A stretch of 38,651 nt of DNA from Bradyrhizobium sacchari (lineage in GTDB: Bacteria > Pseudomonadota > Alphaproteobacteria > Rhizobiales > Xanthobacteraceae): positions 90,902 through 129,552 of the forward strand of contig NZ_LWIG01000026.1 of assembly GCF_002068095.1 (NCBI RefSeq), read 5' to 3'. The notes beneath the pieces are model-generated. The model was not told where the DNA came from and did not search any database. It was given only the letters and a program-made list of their open reading frames with translations. The translations under genes and the position numbers were made by a program. The first letter of the stretch is position 1, and each line of letters opens with the position of its first letter. This document shows positions 31,865-38,651 of the stretch, piece by piece.

Positions 31865-32263
31865 TTACAGGACGAGTTGCGTCTGGGTCACGACGGCCAC
31901 CAGCTTGCCGTCCTCGGTCTCCAGCCGGGTGGTCCAGACCTGGGTGCGCCGGCCCCGGTGGACCGGGGTTGCGGTGGCGATCACGGTGGCCCCCTCCTTG
32001 GCACCACCGATGAAGTTGGTCTTGCTCTCCAGGGTCGTCGTGCCCTTAGCGTCGTCAGGCAGGTTGATCACGGTCGCCGCGGCGCCGACGGAATCGGCCA
32101 GCGCCATCACCGCGCCGCCATGGATGGTGTGGTGCAGGGTGCAGAGATCAGGCCGGACCATCATCCGCGCCACCACGCGATCCTTCCCTGCCTCGACGAA
32201 CTCGACGCCCTTGAGCTCGGCGAACGGCATCTTCATTGCTTTAAGCTTTTCGAGCGGCGTCAT
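31865..32263 (-). CDS. PaaI-type hotdog-fold thioesterase
   Basis: This 132-residue protein has the hotdog helix motif HTIHGGAVMALADSVG at about 45-60, the hallmark of PaaI-like acyl-CoA thioesterases, and a strand pattern TLESKTNFIGGAKEG and VHRGRRTQVWTT. It probably hydrolyses an aromatic or short-chain acyl-CoA in the cytoplasm. GGGAGGAG lies 6-7 nt before the ATG at 32263. It is divergent from the BtuF-like gene by 119 bp. Confidence 0.86.
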   Translation of the reverse strand: MTPLEKLKAMKMPFAELKGVEFVEAGKDRVVARMMVRPDLCTLHHTIHGGAVMALADSVGAAATVINLPDDAKGTTTLESKTNFIGGAKEGATVIATATPVHRGRRTQVWTTRLETEDGKLVAVVTQTQLVL

Positions 32264-32382
32264 CGGATCTCCTCCCAATTCATTGTTGTCTCAGCGTGAA
32301 TTGCTTCGCGCCGCAAAGCAATGAAGTCCGAGGTAATGGCCACCGTGACTTCAGCCGCGACATGAGCGCATATGGTCGCGCC

Positions 32383-33171
32383 ATGCGCCACTACCCGCCC
32401 CGCCGCATCGTTTGCATGACCGAAGAGACGGTGGAGACACTCTACCTGCTCGGCGAGCAGGACCGCATCGTCGGCGTTTCCGGCTACGCCGTCCGTCCGC
32501 CCCAGGTGCGCCGTGAGAAGCCGCGGGTATCGGCGTTCGTCTCCGCGGACATCCCGAAGATTCTGGCGCTGGAGCCGGATCTGGTGCTCGCCTTCTCCGA
32601 TCTCCAGGCCAGCATCACGGCTGACCTCGTGCGGGCCGGCGTCGATGTCCACGTTTTCAACCAGCGCGACGTCGCCGGGATTCTGGCGATGATCCGCACG
32701 CTCGGCGCACTCGTCGATGCGGGCAGGCGCGCGGACGACCTGGCCCAGGGCTTTGAACGCCGCCTCGCCGCAATCGCCGCAGCGCCCCGCCCCTCGCCGC
32801 GGCCAAGGGTCTATTTCGAGGAATGGGACGACCCGCTGATCTCGGGTATCGGCTGGGTCTCCGAACTGATCGAGATCGCCGGCGGCGAGGACGTGTTTCC
32901 GGAATTGCGACATCGGCAGGCGGCGAAGGACCGCATCGTTTCGACGGAAGCGGTGCGCCAGGCCGCACCCGACATCATTCTCGCCTCATGGTGCGGCAAG
33001 AAGGTCGTCCCTGCCCGCATCCGCGCGCGCGAGGGCTGGAGCGACATCCCCGCCGTCCGCAACGATCGCATCGTCGAGATCAAATCGCCGATCATTCTGC
33101 AGCCGGGCCCGGCGGCACTGACGGACGGGCTCGATGCGATCGTGGTGGCGCTGTGGGGTGAGCGCTCCTGA
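32383..33171 (+). CDS. BtuF-like cobalamin/iron-siderophore binding-protein fold, no signal peptide
   Basis: This 262-residue protein has the class III binding-protein fold: RRIVCMTEETVETLYLLGEQDRIVGVSGYA at the start, IPKILALEPDLVLAFSDLQ at about 57-75, a single long linker helix, and C-terminal APDIILASWCGKK and VEIKSPIILQPGPA. BtuF is exported, but here the first strand begins about six residues after the ATG and no hydrophobic leader exists. An ATG 21 bp upstream does not add one. No permease or ATPase is close. It may act in the cytoplasm, or the family may be misnamed by fold alone. Confidence 0.75.
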   Translation: MRHYPPRRIVCMTEETVETLYLLGEQDRIVGVSGYAVRPPQVRREKPRVSAFVSADIPKILALEPDLVLAFSDLQASITADLVRAGVDVHVFNQRDVAGILAMIRTLGALVDAGRRADDLAQGFERRLAAIAAAPRPSPRPRVYFEEWDDPLISGIGWVSELIEIAGGEDVFPELRHRQAAKDRIVSTEAVRQAAPDIILASWCGKKVVPARIRAREGWSDIPAVRNDRIVEIKSPIILQPGPAALTDGLDAIVVALWGERS

Positions 33172-33180
33172 TCCATCCGC

Positions 33181-33267
33181 CGTCATTGCGAGCGAAGCGA
33201 AGCAATCCAGAGTGCCTCCGCGGAAGGATCCTGGATTGCTTCGTCGCAAGAGCTCCTCGCAATGACG
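33181..33267. repeat. 87-bp palindromic repeat, copy 1
   Basis: The element begins CGTCATTGCGAGCGAAGCGA and ends CTCGCAATGACG. Its inner arms, AGCAATCCAG and CTGGATTGCT, also pair, so it can form a long hairpin. Copy 2 lies at 36340-36426, with the same length and orientation and a different centre. It lies between the convergent BtuF-like and kynU genes. Elements of this CGTCATTGCGAGC type are REP-like repeats seen in many Bradyrhizobium genomes (from memory). Confidence 0.92.
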
Positions 33268-33288
33268 GCTCGGCGGCCACCTCCTTGT

Positions 33289-34509
33289 TCACGTCACAGC
33301 GTTGACGACCTGATATTCCGGTCGGCGCCACACCTCGCCTGAAACCACCTCCTCGATGATCTCCGCCGCCCGTACGATCTCGCTCTCGCCGATATAGAGC
33401 GGCGTGAGGCCGAACCGCATGATATCGGGCGCGCGGAAATCGCCGATGACGCCGCGGGCGATCAAGGCCTGCATGACGGCGTAACCACCGTCGAAGGCGA
33501 AGGAGACCTGCGAGCCGCGCTGCGCATGCGCGCGCGGGGTGACCAGCTTCAGCGAAGGACACCGGCGCTCGACCTGCGCGATCAGGAGATCGCCGAGCGC
33601 CAGCGAGCGTGCGCGGACCTCCGCGATATCGACACGATCCCAGATGTCCAGCGAGGCCTCCAGAGCCGCCATCGCCAGCACCGGCGGGGTGCCGACGCGC
33701 ATGCGCTCGACGCCGCCCGCGGCGGCATAGGCAAGCTCGAACGCAAACGGTTTGGCATGACCCATCCAGCCCGATAGCGCGGCGCGCGCGGTGTCGGCGT
33801 GGCGCGGCGAGACGTAGAGGAAGGCCGGCGCGCCGGGACCGGCGTTGATGTATTTATAGGTGCATCCCGCGGCAAAGTCGGCGCGGCAGCCGGCAAGATC
33901 GACCGGCAGCGCGCCGGCCGAATGGGCGAGATCCCAGACCGTGACGATGCCGAGCGAATGCGCTTTTGCGGTCAGTCTCGCCATATCGTGGCGGCGGCCG
34001 GTGCGATAGTCGACCTCGGTGATGTAGAGAACCGCGATCTCATCGGACAACGACGCCTCGATTTCCTCCGGCCTCACCAGGCGCAATTGATGGCCGCGCC
34101 CGAGCGTCGCGATGAGGCCCTCGGCCATATACAAGTCCGTCGGAAAATTGCCGGTGTCCGATAGGACGACCTTGCGCGAGGTATTCATGTCGAGCGCGGC
34201 GGCCAGCGCCTGATAGACCTTCAGCGACAGCGTGTCGCCGACCATCACCGAGCCGGCTTCCGCGCCGATCAGCCGGGCGATGCGGTCGCCGACATGGCGC
34301 GGCTGGGCATACCAGCCTGCACTGTTCCAGGCGCGGATCAGCTCGTTGCCCCACTCAGTCGTGATGACGCGATTGACGCGCTCGGCAACGCCCAGCGGCA
34401 GCGCGCCGAGCGAGTTGCCGTCGAGATAGATCACGCCGTCCGGCAGATGGAACAGGGCCTTGGTGTCGTCGTAGACGCGATATCTGGTCATAGACATTTC
34501 TTGGGGCAT
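33289..34509 (-). CDS. kynU: Kynureninase
   Basis: This 406-residue PLP enzyme cleaves kynurenine to anthranilate and alanine. It has GVIYLDGNSLGALP at about 25-38, the cofactor aspartate in VWDLAHSAGALP (Asp193) and the Schiff-base Lys219 in CTYKYINAGPGAP. It is the last gene of the tryptophan-degradation operon and begins 2 bp after the dioxygenase stop. In-frame ATG codons at 34497 and 34491 are alternative starts; the last gives MTRYRVYDDTK, close to many relatives. A palindromic repeat follows 21 bp after the stop. Confidence 0.94.
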   Translation of the reverse strand: MPQEMSMTRYRVYDDTKALFHLPDGVIYLDGNSLGALPLGVAERVNRVITTEWGNELIRAWNSAGWYAQPRHVGDRIARLIGAEAGSVMVGDTLSLKVYQALAAALDMNTSRKVVLSDTGNFPTDLYMAEGLIATLGRGHQLRLVRPEEIEASLSDEIAVLYITEVDYRTGRRHDMARLTAKAHSLGIVTVWDLAHSAGALPVDLAGCRADFAAGCTYKYINAGPGAPAFLYVSPRHADTARAALSGWMGHAKPFAFELAYAAAGGVERMRVGTPPVLAMAALEASLDIWDRVDIAEVRARSLALGDLLIAQVERRCPSLKLVTPRAHAQRGSQVSFAFDGGYAVMQALIARGVIGDFRAPDIMRFGLTPLYIGESEIVRAAEIIEEVVSGEVWRRPEYQVVNAVT

Positions 34510-34511
34510 TT

Positions 34512-35351
34512 CTACAGAATGGTGCGGACGCGCCAGAGCTCGGGAAACAGCTCGACCTCCAGCATGCGCTTGAGATAGCTGACGCCGCCGGTTCCGCCCG
34601 TGCCCCGCTTGAAGCCGATGACGCGCTCGACCGTGGTCACGTGGTTGAACCGCCAGCGCCGGAAATAGTCCTCGAAATCGACCAGCTTCTCGGCAAGTTC
34701 ATAGAGCATCCAGTGCGTCTCCGGCGCCTCGTAGACGATGCGCCAAGCTTGCAGAACGCCCTCGTTGAAACTGTGGGTCTCGCGGACGTCTCGCGCCAAC
34801 ACGGCCGCCGGCATCTTGAGCCCGTTGCGGTCGGCGAGGCGCAACACCTCATCATAGAGGCTGGGCGTCGCAAGCTCCGCCTCCAGCAGCTTCGTCGTCT
34901 CGACATCATGCGCGTGCGGCTTCAGCATGGCGTGGTTGCGATTGCCCAGCAAAAATTCGATGAGCCGGTACTGGCGCGACTGGAAGCCCGAGGACTGGCC
35001 GAGCTGCGAGCGGAAGCGCGTGTATTCGCTCGGCGTCATGGTGCGCAGCACGTCCCAGGCGTTGTTGAGCTGCTCGAAGATGCGCGACATCCGGGCCAGC
35101 ATCTTCATGGCGGGGGCAACCTCGTCCTTGGCGATGGCGCGGCGCGCCGCGCTGAGCTCGTGGATGGCGAGCCGCATCCAGAGCTCCGTGGTCTGGTGCT
35201 GGATGATGAACAGCATCTCGTCATGCGCTTCCGACAGTGGGTGCTGCGCGCCGAGGATCGAATCCAGCGCCAGATAGTCGCCATAGGACATGCGCCGGGC
35301 GAAATCGGTCTCGGCACCTTCGCTTGCGGGATCGTAATCGCTGGACGTCAT
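34512..35351 (-). CDS. kynA: Tryptophan 2,3-dioxygenase
   Basis: This 279-residue heme enzyme converts tryptophan to N-formylkynurenine. It has [13 protein letters not shown] near residue 21, the substrate-site [11 protein letters not shown] with His52, [17 protein letters not shown], and the heme ligand His237 in [23 protein letters not shown]. Length and motifs are standard. It lies 33 bp downstream of the formamidase-like gene and 2 bp upstream of kynU, consistent with one transcript. Confidence 0.95.
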   Translation of the reverse strand: MTSSDYDPASEGAETDFARRMSYGDYLALDSILGAQHPLSEAHDEMLFIIQHQTTELWMRLAIHELSAARRAIAKDEVAPAMKMLARMSRIFEQLNNAWDVLRTMTPSEYTRFRSQLGQSSGFQSRQYRLIEFLLGNRNHAMLKPHAHDVETTKLLEAELATPSLYDEVLRLADRNGLKMPAAVLARDVRETHSFNEGVLQAWRIVYEAPETHWMLYELAEKLVDFEDYFRRWRFNHVTTVERVIGFKRGTGGTGGVSYLKRMLEVELFPELWRVRTIL

Positions 35352-35384
35352 GGCTGGCCCTCCCGATCGATCATTCCGGCCCCG

Positions 35385-36194
35385 TCAATCGAGGCCGATC
35401 AGGCGCGCGGTGATCTGCGACGACGGATCCTTCAGCCCGTCGATGACGGTGAAATGGTTCAGCGCAGGCTCGATCACGAGGTGCGTCGGCACGTCGAAAC
35501 CGGTCCAGACATTGGCCAGCAGGTCGGACTGGCGGATGAATTCGGGCCGCTCGCCACCACCGACCCAGGCAGTCACCGGCGAATGGCCACGCGGCAATTG
35601 CAGCGCGGCGCTTTCGAGGCTCGCCTCCTCCATGGTCATGCGCAGCGTGTCGTTCATCTTCGTCTTGAGCAGCGGACGCAGATCATGCAGGCCGCTGATC
35701 GAGAGCGTGCCGGCGATGCGGTTGAACACGGCAGGTTCGAGCCGGCTGTCGTCGCACAGCATGCGGGTGACGAGATGGCCGCCGGCCGAATGCCCTGCGA
35801 GCCGGATCGGACCTGGTACGAGCGAGGCCGCTTTCGCGATCGCGGTGGTGATTTCACCTGTCATGTCGGAGATGCGCGCGGCTGGCGCCAGCGTGTAACT
35901 CGGCAGCGCCACGGCCCAGCCATGATGCCGCGCGCCTTCTGCCAGATCCGTCCAGGTCGACTTGTCGAAGCGCATCCAGTAGCCGCCATGGACGAACACG
36001 ACGAGGCCCTTGCTGTCGCCGTCAGGCAGGACCAGGTCGAGGCGCTGCCGCTCACCGGAGCCATAGGTGATATCGGCGCGAAAATCCTTCAGCCCGGCGC
36101 GGTAGGCGGCCGCCCGCTCCGTCCACAGAGCCGGCATCTTCTCCGAGCCCGGGATATGGGCCGAATTGGCGTAAGCATCATCCCAATCGCGCAT
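35385..36194 (-). CDS. Alpha/beta hydrolase, probable N-formylkynurenine formamidase
   Basis: This 269-residue serine hydrolase has the oxyanion motif HGGYW at 69-73, the elbow GHSAGG at 134-139 (Ser136) and His247 in ALNHFTVIDGL. The HGGYW pattern is that of the animal/yeast-type arylformamidase, unlike the metal-dependent KynB (cyclase family) used by many bacteria. As the first gene of an operon with kynA and kynU, it most likely hydrolyses N-formylkynurenine. This completes the path from tryptophan to anthranilate. The activity is inferred from context and motif. Confidence 0.85.
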   Translation of the reverse strand: MRDWDDAYANSAHIPGSEKMPALWTERAAAYRAGLKDFRADITYGSGERQRLDLVLPDGDSKGLVVFVHGGYWMRFDKSTWTDLAEGARHHGWAVALPSYTLAPAARISDMTGEITTAIAKAASLVPGPIRLAGHSAGGHLVTRMLCDDSRLEPAVFNRIAGTLSISGLHDLRPLLKTKMNDTLRMTMEEASLESAALQLPRGHSPVTAWVGGGERPEFIRQSDLLANVWTGFDVPTHLVIEPALNHFTVIDGLKDPSSQITARLIGLD

Positions 36195-36265
36195 CGTTGC
36201 TCCCGAGGACTCAAGGCTTGGCGGACGCGGCGCCAGTCTGCCACCAGCGCGGCCGGCATCCTAGT

Positions 36266-36284
36266 CTTTATTTTAAACTTAAAG
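36266..36284. promoter_or_regulatory. AT-rich inverted repeat upstream of the kyn operon
   Basis: In an otherwise GC-rich region, CTTTA-TTTTAAACT-TAAAG is a nested palindrome: CTTTA pairs with TAAAG, and inside it TTTAA-AC-TTAAA. It lies about 70-90 bp before the formamidase-like start. AT-rich palindromes like this are typical of MarR- or Lrp-type operators, and Lrp-like KynR controls kyn genes elsewhere. No regulator gene is next to it. Confidence 0.45.
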
Positions 36285-36339
36285 GATTTAGACCCGCCCG
36301 TGTTTCGGCCAGCGCTCGCCCACCCTCCAGGCTATCAGC

Positions 36340-36426
36340 CGTCATTGCGAGCGCAGCGAAGCAATCCAGTCGGTCTTCCGCATTGGCAGCCTGGATTGCT
36401 TCGTCGCAAGGCTCCTCGCAATGACG
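36340..36426. repeat. 87-bp palindromic repeat, copy 2
   Basis: This element has the same ends (CGTCATTGCGAG and CTCGCAATGACG) and the same inner arms as copy 1 at 33181-33267, in the same orientation. They differ in the loop and a few arm positions. It lies between the M20 gene end and the kyn operon start. The two copies bracket the kyn operon. Confidence 0.92.
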
Positions 36427-36436
36427 GCGGAACGGC

Positions 36437-37714
36437 CTACCCCTTCTCGACCCCGCACCATTCCGCGATGAACAGCGCCATCGCCTTGGTGGTTTTCTTC
36501 AGCGAGTCCAGGTCGACATACTCGTTGAAGCCGTGCATCTCGCCGCCGCTGGCGCCGAAGCAGAGGCTCGGGATGCCGTGGTTCAGGCCGTAGAAGCGGG
36601 TGTCGGTGAGCGCGGTGAAGACGAGGTCTTCAACCGCGCCGCCATAGACCTTGTTGAAGGCCTTGCCGAACGCAGCCTCGGGCTCCGCCGCGCCGGTCAG
36701 CTCATAGCCTTCCGACAAGAAGCCCGACCATTCGATCTCCGGCGGATTGTTGGCGAGGAAGCGGTGGTTGCGCGAGGCGGCGGCGATGCAAGCCGCGATC
36801 TCCTTCTGGTGATCGGCCACCGACCAGCCCGGCAGAATCGCGATGCGGCAATCGACGTCGCACCAGGCCGGAACGCTTGAGGCCCAGTCGCCGCCCTTGA
36901 TGATGCCGGGGTTGAAGTTGATGGGATGATTCAGCGTCTTGAAATGACGATCGGCCTTGGCCCGCTCGTTCCATTCGATCTCGAGCTTCTGCAGAGCATG
37001 GACGAGGTGATAGGCCGCCATGATCGCATTGGCGCCCGATCCGGCAAAGGCGACATGGGTCGGATGCCCCTTCACGCGCAGCCGAAACCAGATCACGCCG
37101 ACCTGCGAGCGCACCATCTTGCCGGCGGTCGGCTCCGGAATGAAGCAGGCATCCGCACGATAGCCGCGCTGCAGCGTCGAGAGCGCGCCGACGCCGGTGC
37201 TCTCCTCCTCGATGACGGACTGGAAGTGGATCCGCGCGGTCGGCTTGAAGCCGGCGGCCTTGATCGCATCCAGCGCATAGAGCGCGCCGATGGTGCCGGA
37301 CTTCATGTCGCAGGCGCCGCGGCCGAACATCTTGCCGTCCTTGATGACAGGCGAGAACGGCGGCGTGTCCCACAATTCCAGCGGCCCCGCCGGCACCACG
37401 TCGCAGTGCCCCTGGAGGATCAGCGATTTGCCGCCATTGGTTTGCGGACGGTAGGTGCCGACCACCGAGCGCGCCTTGGAGAAATCGTGCTCGATCGGCC
37501 CGAAGCCGCGCAGGTCCTTGAGATCGTCGACATTGATGTGCCAGTCGTCGACCTCGTAGCCGCGTTCGCGCAGGAGGTCACCGATCATGTCCTGGCACGG
37601 TCCCTCGGCCCCCCGGGTCGAGGGGATAGCGACGAAATCGCGTGTAGTCGCAAGCTGAGCTTCGAAGCCGGCGTCGACGGCGTCAAGAATCCTCTGCTGC
37701 GTTTCGGCATTCAT
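36437..37714 (-). CDS. M20-family metallodeacylase (ArgE/DapE-like)
   Basis: This 425-residue dizinc peptidase/deacylase has His103 and Asp105 in GHCDVVP, the bridging Asp136 in GRGACDMKSG, the catalytic Glu169 and ligand Glu170 in VIEEESTG, and a C-terminal ligand in GGEMHGFNEYV. The dimerisation lid is present in the middle (FRLRVKGHPTHVAF). It hydrolyses an N-acylated amino acid or dipeptide-like substrate. The start is the ATG at 37714, with GGAG upstream. It lies upstream of, and on the same strand as, the kyn operon but is separated by a repeat, so a functional link is uncertain. Confidence 0.88.
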   Translation of the reverse strand: MNAETQQRILDAVDAGFEAQLATTRDFVAIPSTRGAEGPCQDMIGDLLRERGYEVDDWHINVDDLKDLRGFGPIEHDFSKARSVVGTYRPQTNGGKSLILQGHCDVVPAGPLELWDTPPFSPVIKDGKMFGRGACDMKSGTIGALYALDAIKAAGFKPTARIHFQSVIEEESTGVGALSTLQRGYRADACFIPEPTAGKMVRSQVGVIWFRLRVKGHPTHVAFAGSGANAIMAAYHLVHALQKLEIEWNERAKADRHFKTLNHPINFNPGIIKGGDWASSVPAWCDVDCRIAILPGWSVADHQKEIAACIAAASRNHRFLANNPPEIEWSGFLSEGYELTGAAEPEAAFGKAFNKVYGGAVEDLVFTALTDTRFYGLNHGIPSLCFGASGGEMHGFNEYVDLDSLKKTTKAMALFIAEWCGVEKG

Positions 37715-37768
37715 CAGGCAACTCCAATCGGGCATTCAGATCATCGAAGGAGCGCAAGCTAGCCGATT

Positions 37769-38494
37769 TCAGCCGTTCGGGTACTCCACAAAATATGCAT
37801 CCCGCAATGCATCTTCGAGCAGTCGGCCTTCCGAATAGCCACTGAGCGTCGCGGGGCGGCTCACCCCGTCGAGCAGGCGCGGGCAAGGCTCCGGCGCGCC
37901 GATGACGGTGCGCACGGGAATGCGCTCGGCATAGATCGGCAACGCATAATCCTCGTCGTCATCGGCCACGCCCTTGGCGCGGACCTTTGCCGAGGCCTCC
38001 TCGATCTCCATGGCGATGAAGGACGTCGCCTTGATCTCCTGCGTAGTGCTCGCCCGCAGGCTCGCAGTGCGATCCGGGAAGAAGCGGTCGACCATGGCGA
38101 TCACCGCGCGCTCCTTTTCGTCCCCATCGGTGACGAGGTAGGCGGTGCCGAATGCCATCACGGCGCGGTAGTCGGCGGAATGGTTGAAGCCGCAGCGCGC
38201 CAGCACGAGGCTGTCGAGATGGGCAACCGTCAGGCAGACACGCTCGCCTTTGGTCTGGTTGCGCAGCATGCGGCTCGCGCTCGAGCCGTGCCAGTAGAGC
38301 CGCGTCCCCTCGCGCCAGAAGAAGGTCGGCGTGCAATAGGGCTGACCGTCGATCACATAGGAGACGTGACAGAGCATCGAGGAATCCAGGATGCGATGCA
38401 CGGTGTCGTGATCGTAGAAGCCGCGGTCGTGGCGGCGCTTGACCTGGTTGCGCGCTGAGGTCGGGTAGGAATTCGAGGTCTCGGTCTGGCTCAC
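37769..38494 (-). CDS. Pyridoxamine 5'-phosphate oxidase-like flavin-binding protein
   Basis: This 241-residue split-barrel protein starts with RRHDRGFYDHDTVHRILDSSMLCHVSYV and continues GQPYCTPTFFWREGTRLYWHGSSASRML, the pattern of the PNPOx-like (FMN/heme-binding) family often next to MocR regulators. The start is GTG, with AGGAG 6 nt upstream. It is divergent from the gene at the right edge by 75 bp. It may bind FMN or F420-like cofactors; the substrate is unknown. Confidence 0.82.
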   Translation of the reverse strand: MSQTETSNSYPTSARNQVKRRHDRGFYDHDTVHRILDSSMLCHVSYVIDGQPYCTPTFFWREGTRLYWHGSSASRMLRNQTKGERVCLTVAHLDSLVLARCGFNHSADYRAVMAFGTAYLVTDGDEKERAVIAMVDRFFPDRTASLRASTTQEIKATSFIAMEIEEASAKVRAKGVADDDEDYALPIYAERIPVRTVIGAPEPCPRLLDGVSRPATLSGYSEGRLLEDALRDAYFVEYPNG

Positions 38495-38512
38495 GGCCGC
38501 TCCTGTCCGGCT

Positions 38513-38565
38513 TGGAACAATTCCAGAGCAGTTGTAGCGGTGGATTTGGTCTGCGATAGTGCCAA
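38513..38565. promoter_or_regulatory. Divergent promoter region with two inverted repeats
   Basis: TGGAA-CAA-TTCCA (38513-38525) is a perfect short palindrome. TTGG (38546-38549) and CCAA (38562-38565) flank CTGCGATAG as TTGGT...GCCAA. They fill the 75 bp between the PNPOx-like gene and the right-edge gene. TGGT...-type repeats are seen at MocR/PdxR-controlled promoters, so the right-edge protein may bind here. This is inference. Confidence 0.4.
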
Positions 38566-38569
38566 TTCC

Positions 38570-38651
38570 ATGCGAAAAATTCCGACCAATTCTTCCGCTC
38601 CGGCCAAGGCTGAGCTGCCGCTCGACCTCGGCGGCCCGCACATCACGGCGG
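38570..38651 (+). CDS. N-terminal fragment, possibly a MocR-type PLP-dependent regulator
   Basis: The first 27 codons run off the right edge. The start is the ATG at 38570, and the peptide reads MRKIPTNSSAPAKAELPLDLGG then PHITA. No domain can be seen in so short a piece. Its place, divergent from a PNPOx-like gene, is common for MocR (GntR plus aminotransferase) regulators, and a short PLDL-type lead is compatible. The name rests on context. Confidence 0.35.
   Translation, partial: MRKIPTNSSAPAKAELPLDLGGPHITA

Overview
The window looks like chromosomal DNA of Bradyrhizobium or a close relative in the Nitrobacteraceae (Alphaproteobacteria). The DNA is GC-rich, a type II glutamine synthetase (glnII) sits behind a sigma-54-type promoter, and DUF982, DUF2735 and DUF2778 proteins of rhizobial type are present. 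Two copies of an 87-bp palindromic repeat are also seen. I found no rRNA or tRNA gene, CRISPR array, transposase or phage gene.

Region 1-5390 is a transport and catabolism locus. A TetR/RutR-like repressor gene lies between the divergent start of a secreted protein (probably a solute-binding protein, cut by the window edge) and a tightly packed operon. That operon encodes an ABC permease, an SDR/epimerase-like protein without the usual catalytic lysine, a GNAT acetyltransferase, a DHDPS-family lyase/aldolase and an ABC ATPase. RutR-like palindromes lie before both the repressor and the operon. Region 5.4-17 kb is mixed accessory and housekeeping content: an orphan TRAP binding protein, DUF982, a DUF2778 (Tlde1-like) L,D-transpeptidase-type protein, DUF1810, a chemoreceptor, an FMN reductase, a nitroreductase, an HSL-type esterase, a divergent SnoaL/TetR pair, a PsiF-repeat protein, an MBL-fold hydrolase and a methyltransferase broken by a one-base frameshift.

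Region 17-22 kb holds an ABC-F ATPase, a Tat-exported amidohydrolase and an epoxide hydrolase-like gene bracketed by about 70-bp direct repeats. Region 22-30 kb contains three paralogues of a GrlR-like small beta-barrel family, two with duplicated domains and one with a single domain. One of them heads an apparent operon with a periplasmic-binding-protein fold that lacks a signal peptide and with an exported Sel1-repeat protein. glnII, with its terminator and promoter, lies just upstream of this operon. DUF2735, MliC-like, tyrosine phosphatase, SDR and DUF2161 nuclease-fold genes follow.

Region 30.6-38.6 kb has two convergent genes with matching promoter-like sequences and a shared bidirectional terminator. 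It continues with a PaaI-like thioesterase, a BtuF-like protein without signal peptide, and a complete tryptophan-to-anthranilate operon (formamidase-like hydrolase, kynA, kynU) bracketed by the two 87-bp repeats. It ends with an M20 deacylase, a PNPOx-like protein and the first codons of a divergent gene, perhaps a MocR regulator.

The two most promising leads for something undescribed are the GrlR-like family with its SBP/Sel1 operon, and the RutR-like-controlled ABC/aldolase/SDR/GNAT operon. Functions are read from motifs and remembered family features; no database search was possible.
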